64,000 bases of DNA from Corynebacterium deserti GIMN1.010 (lineage in GTDB: Bacteria; Actinomycetota; Actinomycetes; Mycobacteriales; Mycobacteriaceae). How positions within the stretch are numbered: the first letter of the stretch is position 1; the number at the start of each line of letters is the position of its first letter. The notes below the pieces were generated by a model, which searched no databases, had not been told where the DNA came from, and was given only the letters and a program-made list of their open reading frames with translations. Positions 20,568 to 29,189 of the stretch are shown here, piece by piece. The position numbers were made by a program, and so were the translations under genes. The DNA is taken from contig NZ_CP009220.1 of assembly GCF_001277995.1 (NCBI RefSeq), positions 682,001-746,000 on the forward strand, read 5' to 3'.

Positions 20568-21061
20568 GTTTCTGCACCGCAAATCGGCTCTGGGTTGGTG
20601 TTTTGTGGTATTTCGCGGAGGGTAAGTGGGTTTCGGGTGGGGAGTGATGGGACAACCCGCGAGTAGCACCACATCTACCGCTATATGGGGTGTCGTGTGT
20701 TGCGGTTGGGGAGTTGGGTGGAAGTTGAAATCGCTGATCGCACCGCAAGTGTGTTCGTATAAGGCGTGGTGTGGTGTGGATCGTGAAGGGGGAGAATAAG
20801 GCTTTGTTTTTGGCTGGAGGGCCTGAAATTTTCGAGGCTCTGTGTGGCGTTTTAAGCGCTTAAAAAGTTTCTTTGGGGTGGTTGGTCGTCTGGGAAATTC
20901 GGTGCCTTAGAAGGGTGTGTCGCGAAGTTGTTTGGTGACTGTGATTATTCACCGCGGGGTGGCTGTGGGGAGGTTGTGTGCGGTGGTTCGGCTTGAGTTC
21001 ATGCTATTCACTGCACTTCACTTGCCAGAAGCGCCGGTGCGGTAGCGGATTGCCACGGAAA
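20568..21061. repeat. Long intergenic direct repeat, copy 2
   Basis: About 494 bp matching 13742-14239 in the same orientation at roughly 95% identity by eye. The 80 bp between the RDD gene stop and the repeat are unique. Apart from the repeat, the gap 20485-21099 holds no gene that I can support. Confidence 0.9.
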
Positions 21062-21099
21062 CCAATAAATCGGCACTTAAATGGGCACATGAAGATATG

Positions 21100-22446
21100 T
21101 TAGCGACGGCGCCTAAAAGTCCATGCGAGGGCAATGGCGAGCAGCACCACGATGACGGAGATCGGTGCGATGATGAGCGCTGGGTGGTTGGTGAGGTTCG
21201 AGGCGAGATTTGAAGATTCTGGGGTGGGTGTATTTGTTGGGGATGGGATTGCGGTGGGAGTGGATGCGGTGGCCTGGTTTACCTGTCCGAGTTGGCCGAT
21301 GCCGGAGCCTTGGGGGATGGGGAGGGAGGCGTCGATAAGCAAGCGTGCCTGTTCCCAGGGCCTGCCCTTGTCGATGGTGGTGTCGAGGACGACAGCGGCG
21401 AGTCGGCGACCATTGCGGTCGAGGCCGCCGACGAAGGTGTGGTTGGCGTCGTCGGTGTAGCCGGTTTTGCCGCCGATGCCGTCGGGGTCGTTCATGAACA
21501 GGGCGTTGTCGTTCCAGACTTGGAAGCCTTCGTTATCGCCCCAGCCTGGGAACTCGACGTATTCTGTGGCGATGATGTCGGCGAACGTGGGGTTTTGCCA
21601 CGCGTGTTGGTAGAGCAAAGCCATGTCGTAGGCCGAGGTGGACATGCCGGGTGCGTCGAGTCCGGAGTAGGTAGCGACGAAGGTGTCCTGGGTGCCGAGT
21701 TCCTTGGCCAGGGCGTTGACTTTTTCGAGTGTTGCTTGATCGCCACCGAGTTCTTGCGCCAAGAGGTAGGCGGCGTCGTTTCCGCTAGCTAGAAGAAGTC
21801 CGTGGAGGAGTTGGTCGACGGTGTACTGGCCGCCCTCGCCGACGCCGACGCGAGAGCCTTCGATGTTGGCAGCCTCAAATGTGCCGGTGACCACGGTGTT
21901 TGGGTCGAGCTCATCGATTGCGACGAGGCTGAGCAGCACTTTGATGATGGAGGCGGGGCGGTAGCGGCCGTGGGGATCTTTGGCGGAGAGGATTTCGCCG
22001 GAATCGATGTCGAAAACCATCCAGGCGGAGGCGGTGAGATCGACGGGGAGGTCGAAACCGTCGGGGGCAATGACTCCGCAGGTTGCGAGGAGTGGTCCAC
22101 CTGCGGGAACGGTGGGGACGGGCACTTGTGCGGGTGTGGCGGTTCCGGGCGCGACGGCCTCGGAGGTGGTGCGCGCTGGGGACGGGAATTCCCGGTAGGG
22201 ACACGTGTCGGTGTTGGGTGCTTCTTCGCGGGAGGTGGGGGTGGCGTCCTGGTTGATGATGTCTTCGAGGGTTTCTGCGTTGTCCGCGGTCACCGGAGCA
22301 GAGTCCGGAGCAGAGTCCGGAGCAGAATCCGCAGCTCCCTGCTCGGTCGGTTCTTGGGCTATCGCTGTGGTGGGAAGAAGTAGCGCCCCCGCGGTTGCGA
22401 GGGCGATAATTCGAAGCCGAGCCGATCGTAGAGCAGAGTTCCTCAT
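21100..22446 (-). CDS. D-alanyl-D-alanine carboxypeptidase (peptidase S11, low-molecular-weight PBP)
   Basis: A 448-residue secreted, C-terminally anchored enzyme that trims D-Ala from peptidoglycan stem peptides. Signal peptide at 1-30 (ends TTAIAQ). A disordered region follows with a tandem SAPD repeat near residue 40 encoded by GGAGCAGAGTCC repeats. The catalytic domain carries SIIK (SxxK) near 168, SGN (SxN) near 222 and KTG near 324, all intact. A Thr/Pro linker (TNTPTPESS) leads to one membrane helix near 422-443 and an RRRR tail. First of several cell-wall genes on this strand. Confidence 0.95.
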   Translation of the reverse strand: MRNSALRSARLRIIALATAGALLLPTTAIAQEPTEQGAADSAPDSAPDSAPVTADNAETLEDIINQDATPTSREEAPNTDTCPYREFPSPARTTSEAVAPGTATPAQVPVPTVPAGGPLLATCGVIAPDGFDLPVDLTASAWMVFDIDSGEILSAKDPHGRYRPASIIKVLLSLVAIDELDPNTVVTGTFEAANIEGSRVGVGEGGQYTVDQLLHGLLLASGNDAAYLLAQELGGDQATLEKVNALAKELGTQDTFVATYSGLDAPGMSTSAYDMALLYQHAWQNPTFADIIATEYVEFPGWGDNEGFQVWNDNALFMNDPDGIGGKTGYTDDANHTFVGGLDRNGRRLAAVVLDTTIDKGRPWEQARLLIDASLPIPQGSGIGQLGQVNQATASTPTAIPSPTNTPTPESSNLASNLTNHPALIIAPISVIVVLLAIALAWTFRRRR

Positions 22447-22509
22447 GGATTGGACATATTACCTTTAGCGAATGAAGGCTGCGGGATGTGGGATGGGGTT
22501 AGACGGGTC

Positions 22510-23739
22510 TTAGAACTTGCTGAATCGCTTGATCAGCATTTCCTCCAGTTCGCGCCAGCCTTCGGAGTGGTCATTGAAGGGAGCGTGGGGGACGTAGCCG
22601 GAGGTGTCGCTGCCACCGAGCATGTAGGAGATGTAGTCCTGCATGCGGGGGTTGGCGAGGAAGTAGGAGTTCATGGAGTCGTCGTCGGCCCAGTCGGCGG
22701 TGTCGGCCATGAGTTCGTAGGCGCGGGCCATTTGTTTGGTGTCGACGGCGTCGACGGAGGTGTTGATGTCTTTGACGAGGCCGTTGAAGGAGTAGACGTT
22801 GTCTTCGTGTACCTGTACTTGGGTTTCTCCGGCGTTGATGCCGAGCATGAGGTCACTCCAGGTGGAGGCGCGGGCGAGGTCGTGGTCGTCGTGTTCGACG
22901 AGCCAGCGCAGGAGGGATTTTTGGCTGTTGAAGGTGTAGATTTCGCCGAATTTTCCGAGGAAGACGGGCTGTCCGTTGAGGTAGGTGCGCAGGGTGTAGA
23001 CGGTGCGGCCGTCGATGGAGATTTTGACGGGGTCGATGCCTGCGACTGCCCAGGGGGAGTTGTCGTAGGGGTCGATCTTTTCGGCTTCTTCTTTGGCTAC
23101 CTGTTCTTCGGCTTCGCGGGCGGCTTCGGTGGCTGCTTGGGCTTCTGCGATGCGGGTGGCGGCGTCTTCGACGAAGAGGGAGCTAACTTCCTTGATGGTG
23201 ATGGCTTCGTCGAGGGCGTCGACGACTCCGTTCCAGTTGGGGACGACGGCGCGGCCGATGGCGGTCCATTCGCTCAGTCCGTTGGGTCCTGCGTAGTGGT
23301 CTGGTCCGCGGTCGACGTTGCCGAGGACAGAGTGGGAGGAGAAGAACACCATGACTGGTGAGGAGGCGGTGACGTTTCCGAGGCTGCGCATGACGGCAAA
23401 GACGCGGGAGATGGTCTTGACGTTGGCGTAGGAGGGGCGGTCGGCAAGCAGTGCTGGTGCGCCGACGATGTCCAATTCGCCGTTGGTGGATGGGACTACG
23501 CGGGCTGCGTCGCCGGAGTTGAATTTCTGCCACTCTGGGTGGGAGCTGAGGTCGTGCTTTTCTTCAGATTCGATGTAGACCAGAAGTTCTTCTGGGGAGT
23601 TGAATACGTAGAGGTCATCGCCCGCACCGAGGAAGGCTTGCCATTCGTTGCCGCCTTCGCGCCAGAGTGGTGCCCACAGGGTGTAAAAGTCACCTTCGGT
23701 GAGTGAGAGTTTGACGGGGATGATTCCTTTTTCAGCCAT
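22510..23739 (-). CDS. Conserved actinobacterial protein with an internal duplication
   Basis: A 409-residue soluble protein with no signal peptide. Two homologous halves can be aligned by eye: residues about 5-70 (GIIPVKLSLTEGDFYTL ... YVFNSPEELLVYI ... HDL) and about 232-297 (GIDPVKISIDGRTVYTL ... YTFNSQKSLLRWL ... HDL). Each is followed by a further region, and a charged Ala/Glu-rich coiled coil (residues about 203-228) lies between them. Some databases call relatives primosomal protein, which I see no basis for. It lies between the D,D-carboxypeptidase and an NlpC/P60 peptidase, suggesting an envelope- or division-related role, but this is only context. Confidence 0.8.
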   Translation of the reverse strand: MAEKGIIPVKLSLTEGDFYTLWAPLWREGGNEWQAFLGAGDDLYVFNSPEELLVYIESEEKHDLSSHPEWQKFNSGDAARVVPSTNGELDIVGAPALLADRPSYANVKTISRVFAVMRSLGNVTASSPVMVFFSSHSVLGNVDRGPDHYAGPNGLSEWTAIGRAVVPNWNGVVDALDEAITIKEVSSLFVEDAATRIAEAQAATEAAREAEEQVAKEEAEKIDPYDNSPWAVAGIDPVKISIDGRTVYTLRTYLNGQPVFLGKFGEIYTFNSQKSLLRWLVEHDDHDLARASTWSDLMLGINAGETQVQVHEDNVYSFNGLVKDINTSVDAVDTKQMARAYELMADTADWADDDSMNSYFLANPRMQDYISYMLGGSDTSGYVPHAPFNDHSEGWRELEEMLIKRFSKF

Positions 23740-23816
23740 GGTGATAAATCCTAGCCGGTGGCAGTTTTCTTCGTCACGAATGAGGTGTTAAGTTCAGGCA
23801 ACTCTCAGGCAATTGT

Positions 23817-24674
23817 TCAGCCGGTGGGGCGATAGTATCCATAAAATTCCATACCCATGTTGGTGGTGCGCACGGGATTGATTTGGACGGGGTTGCCGGC
23901 TTCGATGATAGTTCCGTCGCCTGCGTACATAGCTACGTGACCGTCCCACACCAAGAGGTCGCCTTCTTGCAATTCGGATGCGGTGATGGCGCGTCCGACG
24001 GTTTGGTGTTCGGCGAGGCGGGGGAGTTCGAGGCCGGCTTGTCGCCAGGCCCATTGGGTGAATCCGCTGCAGTCGAAACCGTTGAGTGATGTCCCACCCC
24101 AGACATATGGAGTGCCTAATGCTTGTTTCGCGGCGGCGACGGCGCGCTTGCCGTCGGCGTTGTCTCCAGCTGAGGAAGTAGAAGAAGAAGCCACGGCGAA
24201 CTCGGGCTCAGGTGAGCTGGCGGGTGAGGCGTCGAGCGGGCGCACAGATAGAAGCTTGTCGACGACCGGTTGCACCTCTTTCTGCATCTTGTCGATCTTC
24301 TCGGTGGCTTCGGCAAGCAGGAGATGTGGAAGTGCCATGAGTTGGGTGCGCGCGGAATGGGATTCGGCGGGATTGAGGGAGAAGCTGCGAAGGACAAGGC
24401 CTGCTGCTTGGTTGAGGTAGGTAAGGGCTAGGGAGGAGAGTTCGTGGCGGGTGGCGTCGATAAGCGGGCTTGCCTCGTGGAATGCCTGGGCGATGAGGGT
24501 GTGGTGATGTGAGGTGGCGTCGACAAGCGTTTTTAGGGTGGTGGGGTCCGCGCCGAGCTCGCGCCCGAGGGCTAGAGCTGCGCCGATGTCGGGCGCGGTG
24601 GGCAGAGTAAGGGCAGGCAGGCGCGCTGGTTCGAGAGTACGCAGGTTGGCAAGTGCGCTGATGAGGGCGATCAT
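23817..24674 (-). CDS. NlpC/P60 peptidoglycan endopeptidase without Sec signal
   Basis: A 285-residue protein. The C-terminal NlpC/P60 domain (about 175-285) has GTPYVWGG, catalytic Cys in FDCSGF, and catalytic His in DGHVAMY; this domain cuts D-Glu-diaminopimelate links. The N-terminal 170 residues are helical (ANLRTLEPARLPAL..., HHHTLIAQAFHEASPLID...) and carry no signal peptide. The ATG at 24674 is chosen because it overlaps the stop of the preceding small gene (ATGA) and has GGAGAAG upstream. An enzyme acting on the wall but lacking a Sec signal needs another export route; see the coupled 86-aa gene. Confidence 0.88.
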   Translation of the reverse strand: MIALISALANLRTLEPARLPALTLPTAPDIGAALALGRELGADPTTLKTLVDATSHHHTLIAQAFHEASPLIDATRHELSSLALTYLNQAAGLVLRSFSLNPAESHSARTQLMALPHLLLAEATEKIDKMQKEVQPVVDKLLSVRPLDASPASSPEPEFAVASSSTSSAGDNADGKRAVAAAKQALGTPYVWGGTSLNGFDCSGFTQWAWRQAGLELPRLAEHQTVGRAITASELQEGDLLVWDGHVAMYAGDGTIIEAGNPVQINPVRTTNMGMEFYGYYRPTG

Positions 24675-24931
24675 GTGAGCTTCTCCAGACAATGGGCGAA
24701 GTGGTCTTCGGTGCGTTCGATCTCATCGAGGTGGTGCAGCGCCGAGGCGCCCATGGATTCCGCCGTGCCCACGATGAGCGCCAGGTTGCGGGCGTAGGTA
24801 TCTAGTGTGGTGACGATGCTCGAATGAATGTCATAGTGGCCGTCAGACGAGGGGAGATTGGGGACCGGCGAGTGGTGGAGAGCGCACAGTTCGTGGGCAA
24901 GGGTGCGGGCTGTTGTCAGATTTATCCTCAT
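24671..24931 (-). CDS. Small helical protein coupled to NlpC/P60 peptidase (possible type VII secretion target-like)
   Basis: An 86-residue all-helical protein with two long amphipathic stretches (about 4-20 and 36-82) and no membrane segment. Size, fold prediction and position (translationally coupled upstream of a leaderless NlpC/P60 enzyme) resemble small ESX/EspC-like partners of type VII substrates in mycolata. It lacks a WxG motif, so this is an analogy and not a family match. Confidence 0.6.
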   Translation of the reverse strand: MRINLTTARTLAHELCALHHSPVPNLPSSDGHYDIHSSIVTTLDTYARNLALIVGTAESMGASALHHLDEIERTEDHFAHCLEKLT

Positions 24932-25029
24932 ACATAGTTGGACTGGTTTTTAGTGCCTGAGGTTCCCATATGCGCCAAAATTTGTGAGCGGTAAAACCCA
25001 TGTCGACCCAATGATTTAACATGTGGGAT

Positions 25030-25665
25030 ATGGACATCACCATCGTCAACCATCCCCTCGTTGCCAGCCGACTTACCCTCTTGCGCGACGAACGCAGCGA
25101 TAACGCCGCCTTCCGCGCCGCAGCCAATGACCTCGGCGCCATGCTCATCTATGAAGCATCCCGTGACCTTGAGGTCGAGCACTTTGACACCAAAACCCCT
25201 GTCGCTATAGCGGAAGGCACTCGCCTGAAGCAGCCACCGATCATTGTTCCTATCATTCGCGCAGGTCTGGGCATGATTGACCCCGCACTGTCGATGATCC
25301 CTGATGCGCAGGTCGGTTTCATTGGACTTGCCCGCAATGAGGAAACTCACGAGCCCGTGCCATACCTTGAGGCCCTGCCACAGGATCTCAGCGGTCAGCC
25401 GGTGTTCCTCGTTGATCCGATGCTGGCAACCGGTGGCTCCCTGCTGCACGCCATCCGCCTGCTTGCTGATCGTGGCGCCACCGACATCACTGCCATCTGC
25501 ATGGTGTCCGCGCAGCCTGGCGTCGATGCCTTGGCCAACTCCGGCCTTCCAGTTCGCCTGGTCACCGCAACCATCGACCCTGAACTCAACGACGACGCCT
25601 ATATTGTCCCAGGACTTGGCGATGCCGGCGACCGCCTCTACGGACCGCGCAATATCGACCTGTAA
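25030..25665 (+). CDS. upp: Uracil phosphoribosyltransferase
   Basis: A 211-residue enzyme converting uracil and PRPP to UMP in pyrimidine salvage. The PRPP-binding loop ([10 protein letters not shown] near residue 128) and the uracil-binding tail ([12 protein letters not shown] near 190) are intact. The ATG at 25030 gives the family N-terminus [10 protein letters not shown]; an ATG three codons upstream lengthens it without reason. TTTAACAT just upstream and no ribosome site suggest a leaderless transcript. A GCCCAC/GTGGGC hairpin without T tract follows at 25695-25710. Confidence 0.97.
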   Translation: MDITIVNHPLVASRLTLLRDERSDNAAFRAAANDLGAMLIYEASRDLEVEHFDTKTPVAIAEGTRLKQPPIIVPIIRAGLGMIDPALSMIPDAQVGFIGLARNEETHEPVPYLEALPQDLSGQPVFLVDPMLATGGSLLHAIRLLADRGATDITAICMVSAQPGVDALANSGLPVRLVTATIDPELNDDAYIVPGLGDAGDRLYGPRNIDL

Positions 25666-25757
25666 TTCTGCAGTTCAGTTTCACACACGTGCTTGCCCAC
25701 TGTAGTGGGCGGTAGGTAGGCGCAGTCATCGGCACTGTTGACTGTGTGTTGGAAAAA

Positions 25758-26156
25758 ATGTCGGAAAAGCGGTGGTCAAGCTTTGGCCACGCTTTTGCGA
25801 GCCGACTAAAACGCCTCCGCACTCTCCGCGGACTGAGTCAAGAAGAACTCGCGGAGCTTTCCGGGATCGCGCGCAACACCATCTCGAACCTCGAACGCAA
25901 CGAAAACAACCGCGGCACCTCCGTCGATCCGCAGCTGTCCACCGTTTACAAACTGGCGCAAGCCCTCGACGTGCCACCCGTGGCACTCATGCCCGCAGGC
26001 GGCCAACACGTGGCAGAAATTTGCGTCGACGAATCCCTCAACATCGACGTCCGCTGGCCATCGGAGCAAGAGCCTTTGCTTTTCGACGCCGACCTCCGCC
26101 TCACCCGCCAGCGCCCGCAACCGGACACCGGCTCTGGTGGGAACCCTGTGGACTAA
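25758..26156 (+). CDS. XRE-family helix-turn-helix regulator
   Basis: A 132-residue protein. Residues about 10-70 are a Cro/CI-type domain (LKRLRTLRGLSQEELAELSGIARNTISNLER is the HTH core), followed by a short acidic C-terminal region (DVRWPSEQEPLLFDADL) of unknown role. Start either ATG 25758 or GTG 25746; GGAAAA precedes the former. The stop overlaps the pmmB stop by three bases in convergent orientation. Target genes unknown; upp upstream is a candidate by proximity. Confidence 0.85.
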   Translation: MSEKRWSSFGHAFASRLKRLRTLRGLSQEELAELSGIARNTISNLERNENNRGTSVDPQLSTVYKLAQALDVPPVALMPAGGQHVAEICVDESLNIDVRWPSEQEPLLFDADLRLTRQRPQPDTGSGGNPVD

Positions 26157-27745
26157 AGCTGTTCCAGCCAGTTGGTGACATCCACCTCAAGCTTTTTCAG
26201 CAGCTCCCTCGCCTCATCGTGAGAGCTTGACTGGCCCACTTCCAAATACATTTTTGCTTTCGCCTCCGTGCCGGACACGCGCGCAATGGCTCGAATATGG
26301 ACAGGTCCTACGCGACCGTACAGCGCCACACCCTGGTTTTCTGGCAAAGCCACAGGAGTAAGCGACACCCCGATCAGCTCAGCCGGTGGATGCGATGACC
26401 AAGCATCCACAAGCTCCCGTGGACTGGTGGTACGCACCGCAATTTGTGAGGACGCAAAGTATCCGTACTGCCGATACAGCTCATCAAGTTTTTGCTGCAG
26501 GCCCGCACCGTGCGCTTTAAGCTCTGCTGCCCATGCCGCCACAAACAATGCCGTAGAGATGCCATCTTTGTCCGGTACCAAATCAGGTGCTGGACAAATT
26601 CCCACGGCTTCCTCATAGGCAAAGGTCAAGGGGCCTGCGTGATCATCAGCTGCTCGGGAGAGGTTTTTAAAGCCGGTGAGGGTCTCTGAGTAATCCCATC
26701 CTTTGTCCTCTGCGATGATGCTGAGCAGCTGCGAGGACACCACGGTGGTGGCCACAACAGGCCGCACGCCTTCCCCGCGGTAGGGCGGGACCAGGCGGGT
26801 GGCAAGCAATGTGCCCATTTCATCGCCCGACAACATGCGATGCCCGCCATCCGGAGTGCGAATACCCACCGCACAGCGATCCGCATCAGGATCGAGCGCG
26901 AACAACACATCGGCATCTTTTTCCGCTGCGCGCTCGAGGAGCAATTCGATCGCCGAGGGCTCTTCAGGATTAGGAAACGGCACAGTGGGGAAAGTGGGAT
27001 CTGGATACTGCTGGGCCTTCACACCATGGGTATGCGGGAAGCCTGCAAATTGGAAGGCGTTGGACATTGCGCGCCCACCCACGCCATGCATCGCGGTATA
27101 GACCACGCGCAAATTGCCACGCTCAGAATTAACACGCAACAGATCAGCCTGATCCGGGGTGACCAAATCAACCAACTCATCGACATATCTACGCAGCTGA
27201 TCAGTGGTGGGACGAACAGTCACGCGGGGAACAGTAATGGGATCTTCCACCGCATTGATGTGGGCTTCCAACTCAGCCTCAAGCTCAGCGTAGAGCTGCC
27301 GTCCATTAGCTAAAAACACCTTATAACCATTGTCAGCTGCACCATTATGAGACGCCGTGATCTGCACACCAGCATCCAACCCATGTTTTTTCACCAACCA
27401 CGGAATCATCGGAGTAGGACTCGGCGTGGGCAACAACGTCACCTCAAAACCAGCGCCAGCAAACACCTCCGCCGTGGTAGCCGCAAAAGTATGGGAGCCA
27501 TAACGCGCGTCATACCCCACCACCACACGCAACGGCCCATCCTGGGGATACAACGCGCGGCCAATGCCTGTTTCATCCTCCGGAACCAAATGCGGAACCG
27601 GGTCCTTTGCTGCCCGATCCGCCAGCCAGCTAGCCACCCCAGCTGTCGTACGCGTGACCTGCAAAACATTCATCTGATGACGCGCCGGGCCAACAGGTGC
27701 ACGCAAACCCGCAGTGCCGAAACTTAAATTGCGAGACCTGTCCAT
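26153..27745 (-). CDS. pmmB: Phosphomannomutase/phosphoglucomutase (alpha-D-phosphohexomutase family)
   Basis: A 530-residue enzyme moving phosphate between C1 and C6 of hexoses. Four family motifs are present: active serine TASHNG near residue 130, metal loop DPDADR near 290, sugar-binding loop EEAVG near 375 and the phosphate-binding RVSGTEAK near 495. N-terminus FGTAGLRAP is typical of the long (about 550 aa) subclass. The ATG at 27745 with GGGGTG upstream is used; 39 further residues upstream are not conserved-looking. Likely supplies mannose-1-phosphate or glucose-1-phosphate for glycolipids and glycogen. Convergent with the XRE gene. Confidence 0.93.
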   Translation of the reverse strand: MDRSRNLSFGTAGLRAPVGPARHQMNVLQVTRTTAGVASWLADRAAKDPVPHLVPEDETGIGRALYPQDGPLRVVVGYDARYGSHTFAATTAEVFAGAGFEVTLLPTPSPTPMIPWLVKKHGLDAGVQITASHNGAADNGYKVFLANGRQLYAELEAELEAHINAVEDPITVPRVTVRPTTDQLRRYVDELVDLVTPDQADLLRVNSERGNLRVVYTAMHGVGGRAMSNAFQFAGFPHTHGVKAQQYPDPTFPTVPFPNPEEPSAIELLLERAAEKDADVLFALDPDADRCAVGIRTPDGGHRMLSGDEMGTLLATRLVPPYRGEGVRPVVATTVVSSQLLSIIAEDKGWDYSETLTGFKNLSRAADDHAGPLTFAYEEAVGICPAPDLVPDKDGISTALFVAAWAAELKAHGAGLQQKLDELYRQYGYFASSQIAVRTTSPRELVDAWSSHPPAELIGVSLTPVALPENQGVALYGRVGPVHIRAIARVSGTEAKAKMYLEVGQSSSHDEARELLKKLEVDVTNWLEQL

Positions 27746-27862
27746 GAACACCCCGATCACTAAAATTTGTGGGATCACTATTAGACTCGACTCTACCGCG
27801 CTGTGGGTATTCCCGAAATGCTCCAAACTGCCCACAGACATTAAACAGGAAGGGTACGACAC

Positions 27863-29050
27863 GTGATGGAAATTGGTGCGCAGGTTGCCTCATGGTTGGA
27901 CCGCCACCATGAAGAAGTCTTGGGATGGCGCAGGCACCTGCACCAACACCCAGAACTGTCCCACATGGAATACCGGACCACCGAGTACCTAGCATCCGTG
28001 CTGAAAGAACACGGCATGGAACCACATCTCTTCCCCGTTACTGGCCTCATGGTTGATATCGGGCCGGAAGGGGACTCGCGTCTGGCGTTTCGCGCTGACA
28101 TCGATGCGTTGCCGCTCATCGAGTCCACCGATTTGCCGTTCAGTTCTGAAGTGATGGGCGTGGCACATTCCTGTGGGCACGACGTCCACACCGTTATTGC
28201 TTTGGCCCTGGCGTGTGCGCTGAACACCATCGAACTCCCGATTGGTATCCGCGTGATTTTCCAACCAGCGGAAGAAGTGATGGACGGTGGCGCCACCGAA
28301 GTAATCAGCAACGGTGGACTAGACGGCGTTGACGCCATCTATGCCATTCACGTGGAACCCAAGCTCAAAGTCGGTCGCGTCGGCGTGCGCGCAGGTGCCA
28401 TCACTTCTGCCTCTGACGTCATCGAAATCAGGGTCAAGGGTGAAGGTGGGCACAGCTCGCGCCCGCATCTGTCCCAAGACATCGTGTACGCATTGGGCAA
28501 ACTCGTGGTGGACCTACCGGGGCTGCTGTCTCGGCGCGTCGATCCCCGCACCGGTACGGTCTTGGTGTTTGGTGCGATTAACGCAGGTTACGCGCCTAAC
28601 GCCATCCCCGATTCCGGCTCTGTGTCAGGCACGTTGCGCACCGCTGACATCGGCACTTGGCGCGATATTCGCCCGCTCATCGCAGAGCTGGTGGATCAGG
28701 TGCTAGCGCCCACCGGAGTCACCCACGAACTGATCTACAACCCGGGCGTTCCGCCGGTGCTTAACGACGACGTCGCCACCGCATTACTCGCAAGTGCTGC
28801 ACGCGACGTTGACGCCCAATCTGTGGTCCAAGCCCCACAATCCTCCGGTGGCGAAGACTTCTCCTGGTACCTCGAACACGTCCCCGGATCCATGGCCAGG
28901 TTGGGCTGTTGGTCTGGTCAGGGGCCTAAACAAGACCTCCACCAAAGCGATTTGGTTGTTGATGAGCGCGCCATCGGTGTCGGTGTTCGACTCTTTGGAT
29001 CCCTCGTGCAGCAATACAGCAGCAGGTCTGAGGCTTTTCTAAATTCTTAA
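27863..29050 (+). CDS. amiA: M20-family N-acyl-amino-acid amidohydrolase
   Basis: A 395-residue metallo-hydrolase of the M20D group (aminoacylase, hippurate or IAA-amino acid hydrolases). Metal-binding residues: HSCGHDVHT near residue 96 and QPAEE near 134; GHSSRPH near 195 is the dimerisation-domain His. The terminal GGEDFSWY completes the active site. GTG at 27863 or ATG at 27866 could start it; GGAAGGG lies upstream. Divergent from pmmB across 117 bp. Confidence 0.9.
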   Translation: MMEIGAQVASWLDRHHEEVLGWRRHLHQHPELSHMEYRTTEYLASVLKEHGMEPHLFPVTGLMVDIGPEGDSRLAFRADIDALPLIESTDLPFSSEVMGVAHSCGHDVHTVIALALACALNTIELPIGIRVIFQPAEEVMDGGATEVISNGGLDGVDAIYAIHVEPKLKVGRVGVRAGAITSASDVIEIRVKGEGGHSSRPHLSQDIVYALGKLVVDLPGLLSRRVDPRTGTVLVFGAINAGYAPNAIPDSGSVSGTLRTADIGTWRDIRPLIAELVDQVLAPTGVTHELIYNPGVPPVLNDDVATALLASAARDVDAQSVVQAPQSSGGEDFSWYLEHVPGSMARLGCWSGQGPKQDLHQSDLVVDERAIGVGVRLFGSLVQQYSSRSEAFLNS

Positions 29051-29078
29051 TGGGGGTAGTGTGTAGGGCTGGCTCTAA

Positions 29079-29112
29079 AATGCTGATACGTCACCCAGGC
29101 CGAGTCAGCATT
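29079..29112 (+). terminator. Possible terminator hairpin after amiA
   Basis: AATGCTGA at 29079-29086 pairs with TCAGCATT at 29105-29112; an AT-rich tail (AATCATTT) follows. Moderate stem, no long T run. Confidence 0.4.
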
Positions 29113-29124
29113 AATCATTTAGAC

Positions 29125-29150
29125 TTGAAACCGCGCATCAGAGGTTTCAA
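29125..29150. promoter_or_regulatory. Inverted repeat before the flavoprotein gene
   Basis: TTGAAACC at 29125-29132 and GGTTTCAA at 29143-29150, a perfect 8-bp dyad with a 10-base spacer, 40 bp before the start codon. A second palindrome, CACACGTGTG at 29169-29178, overlaps the ribosome site. Candidate operator or leader hairpin. Confidence 0.4.
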
Positions 29151-29189
29151 AATCGCATTGACCCAGCTCACACGTGTGGAGGTGCCTTA

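Noticed and set aside
25695..25710. GCCCAC-TGTA-GTGGGC hairpin after upp as terminator
   Set aside because: Only six pairs and no T tract; mentioned with upp but not called.
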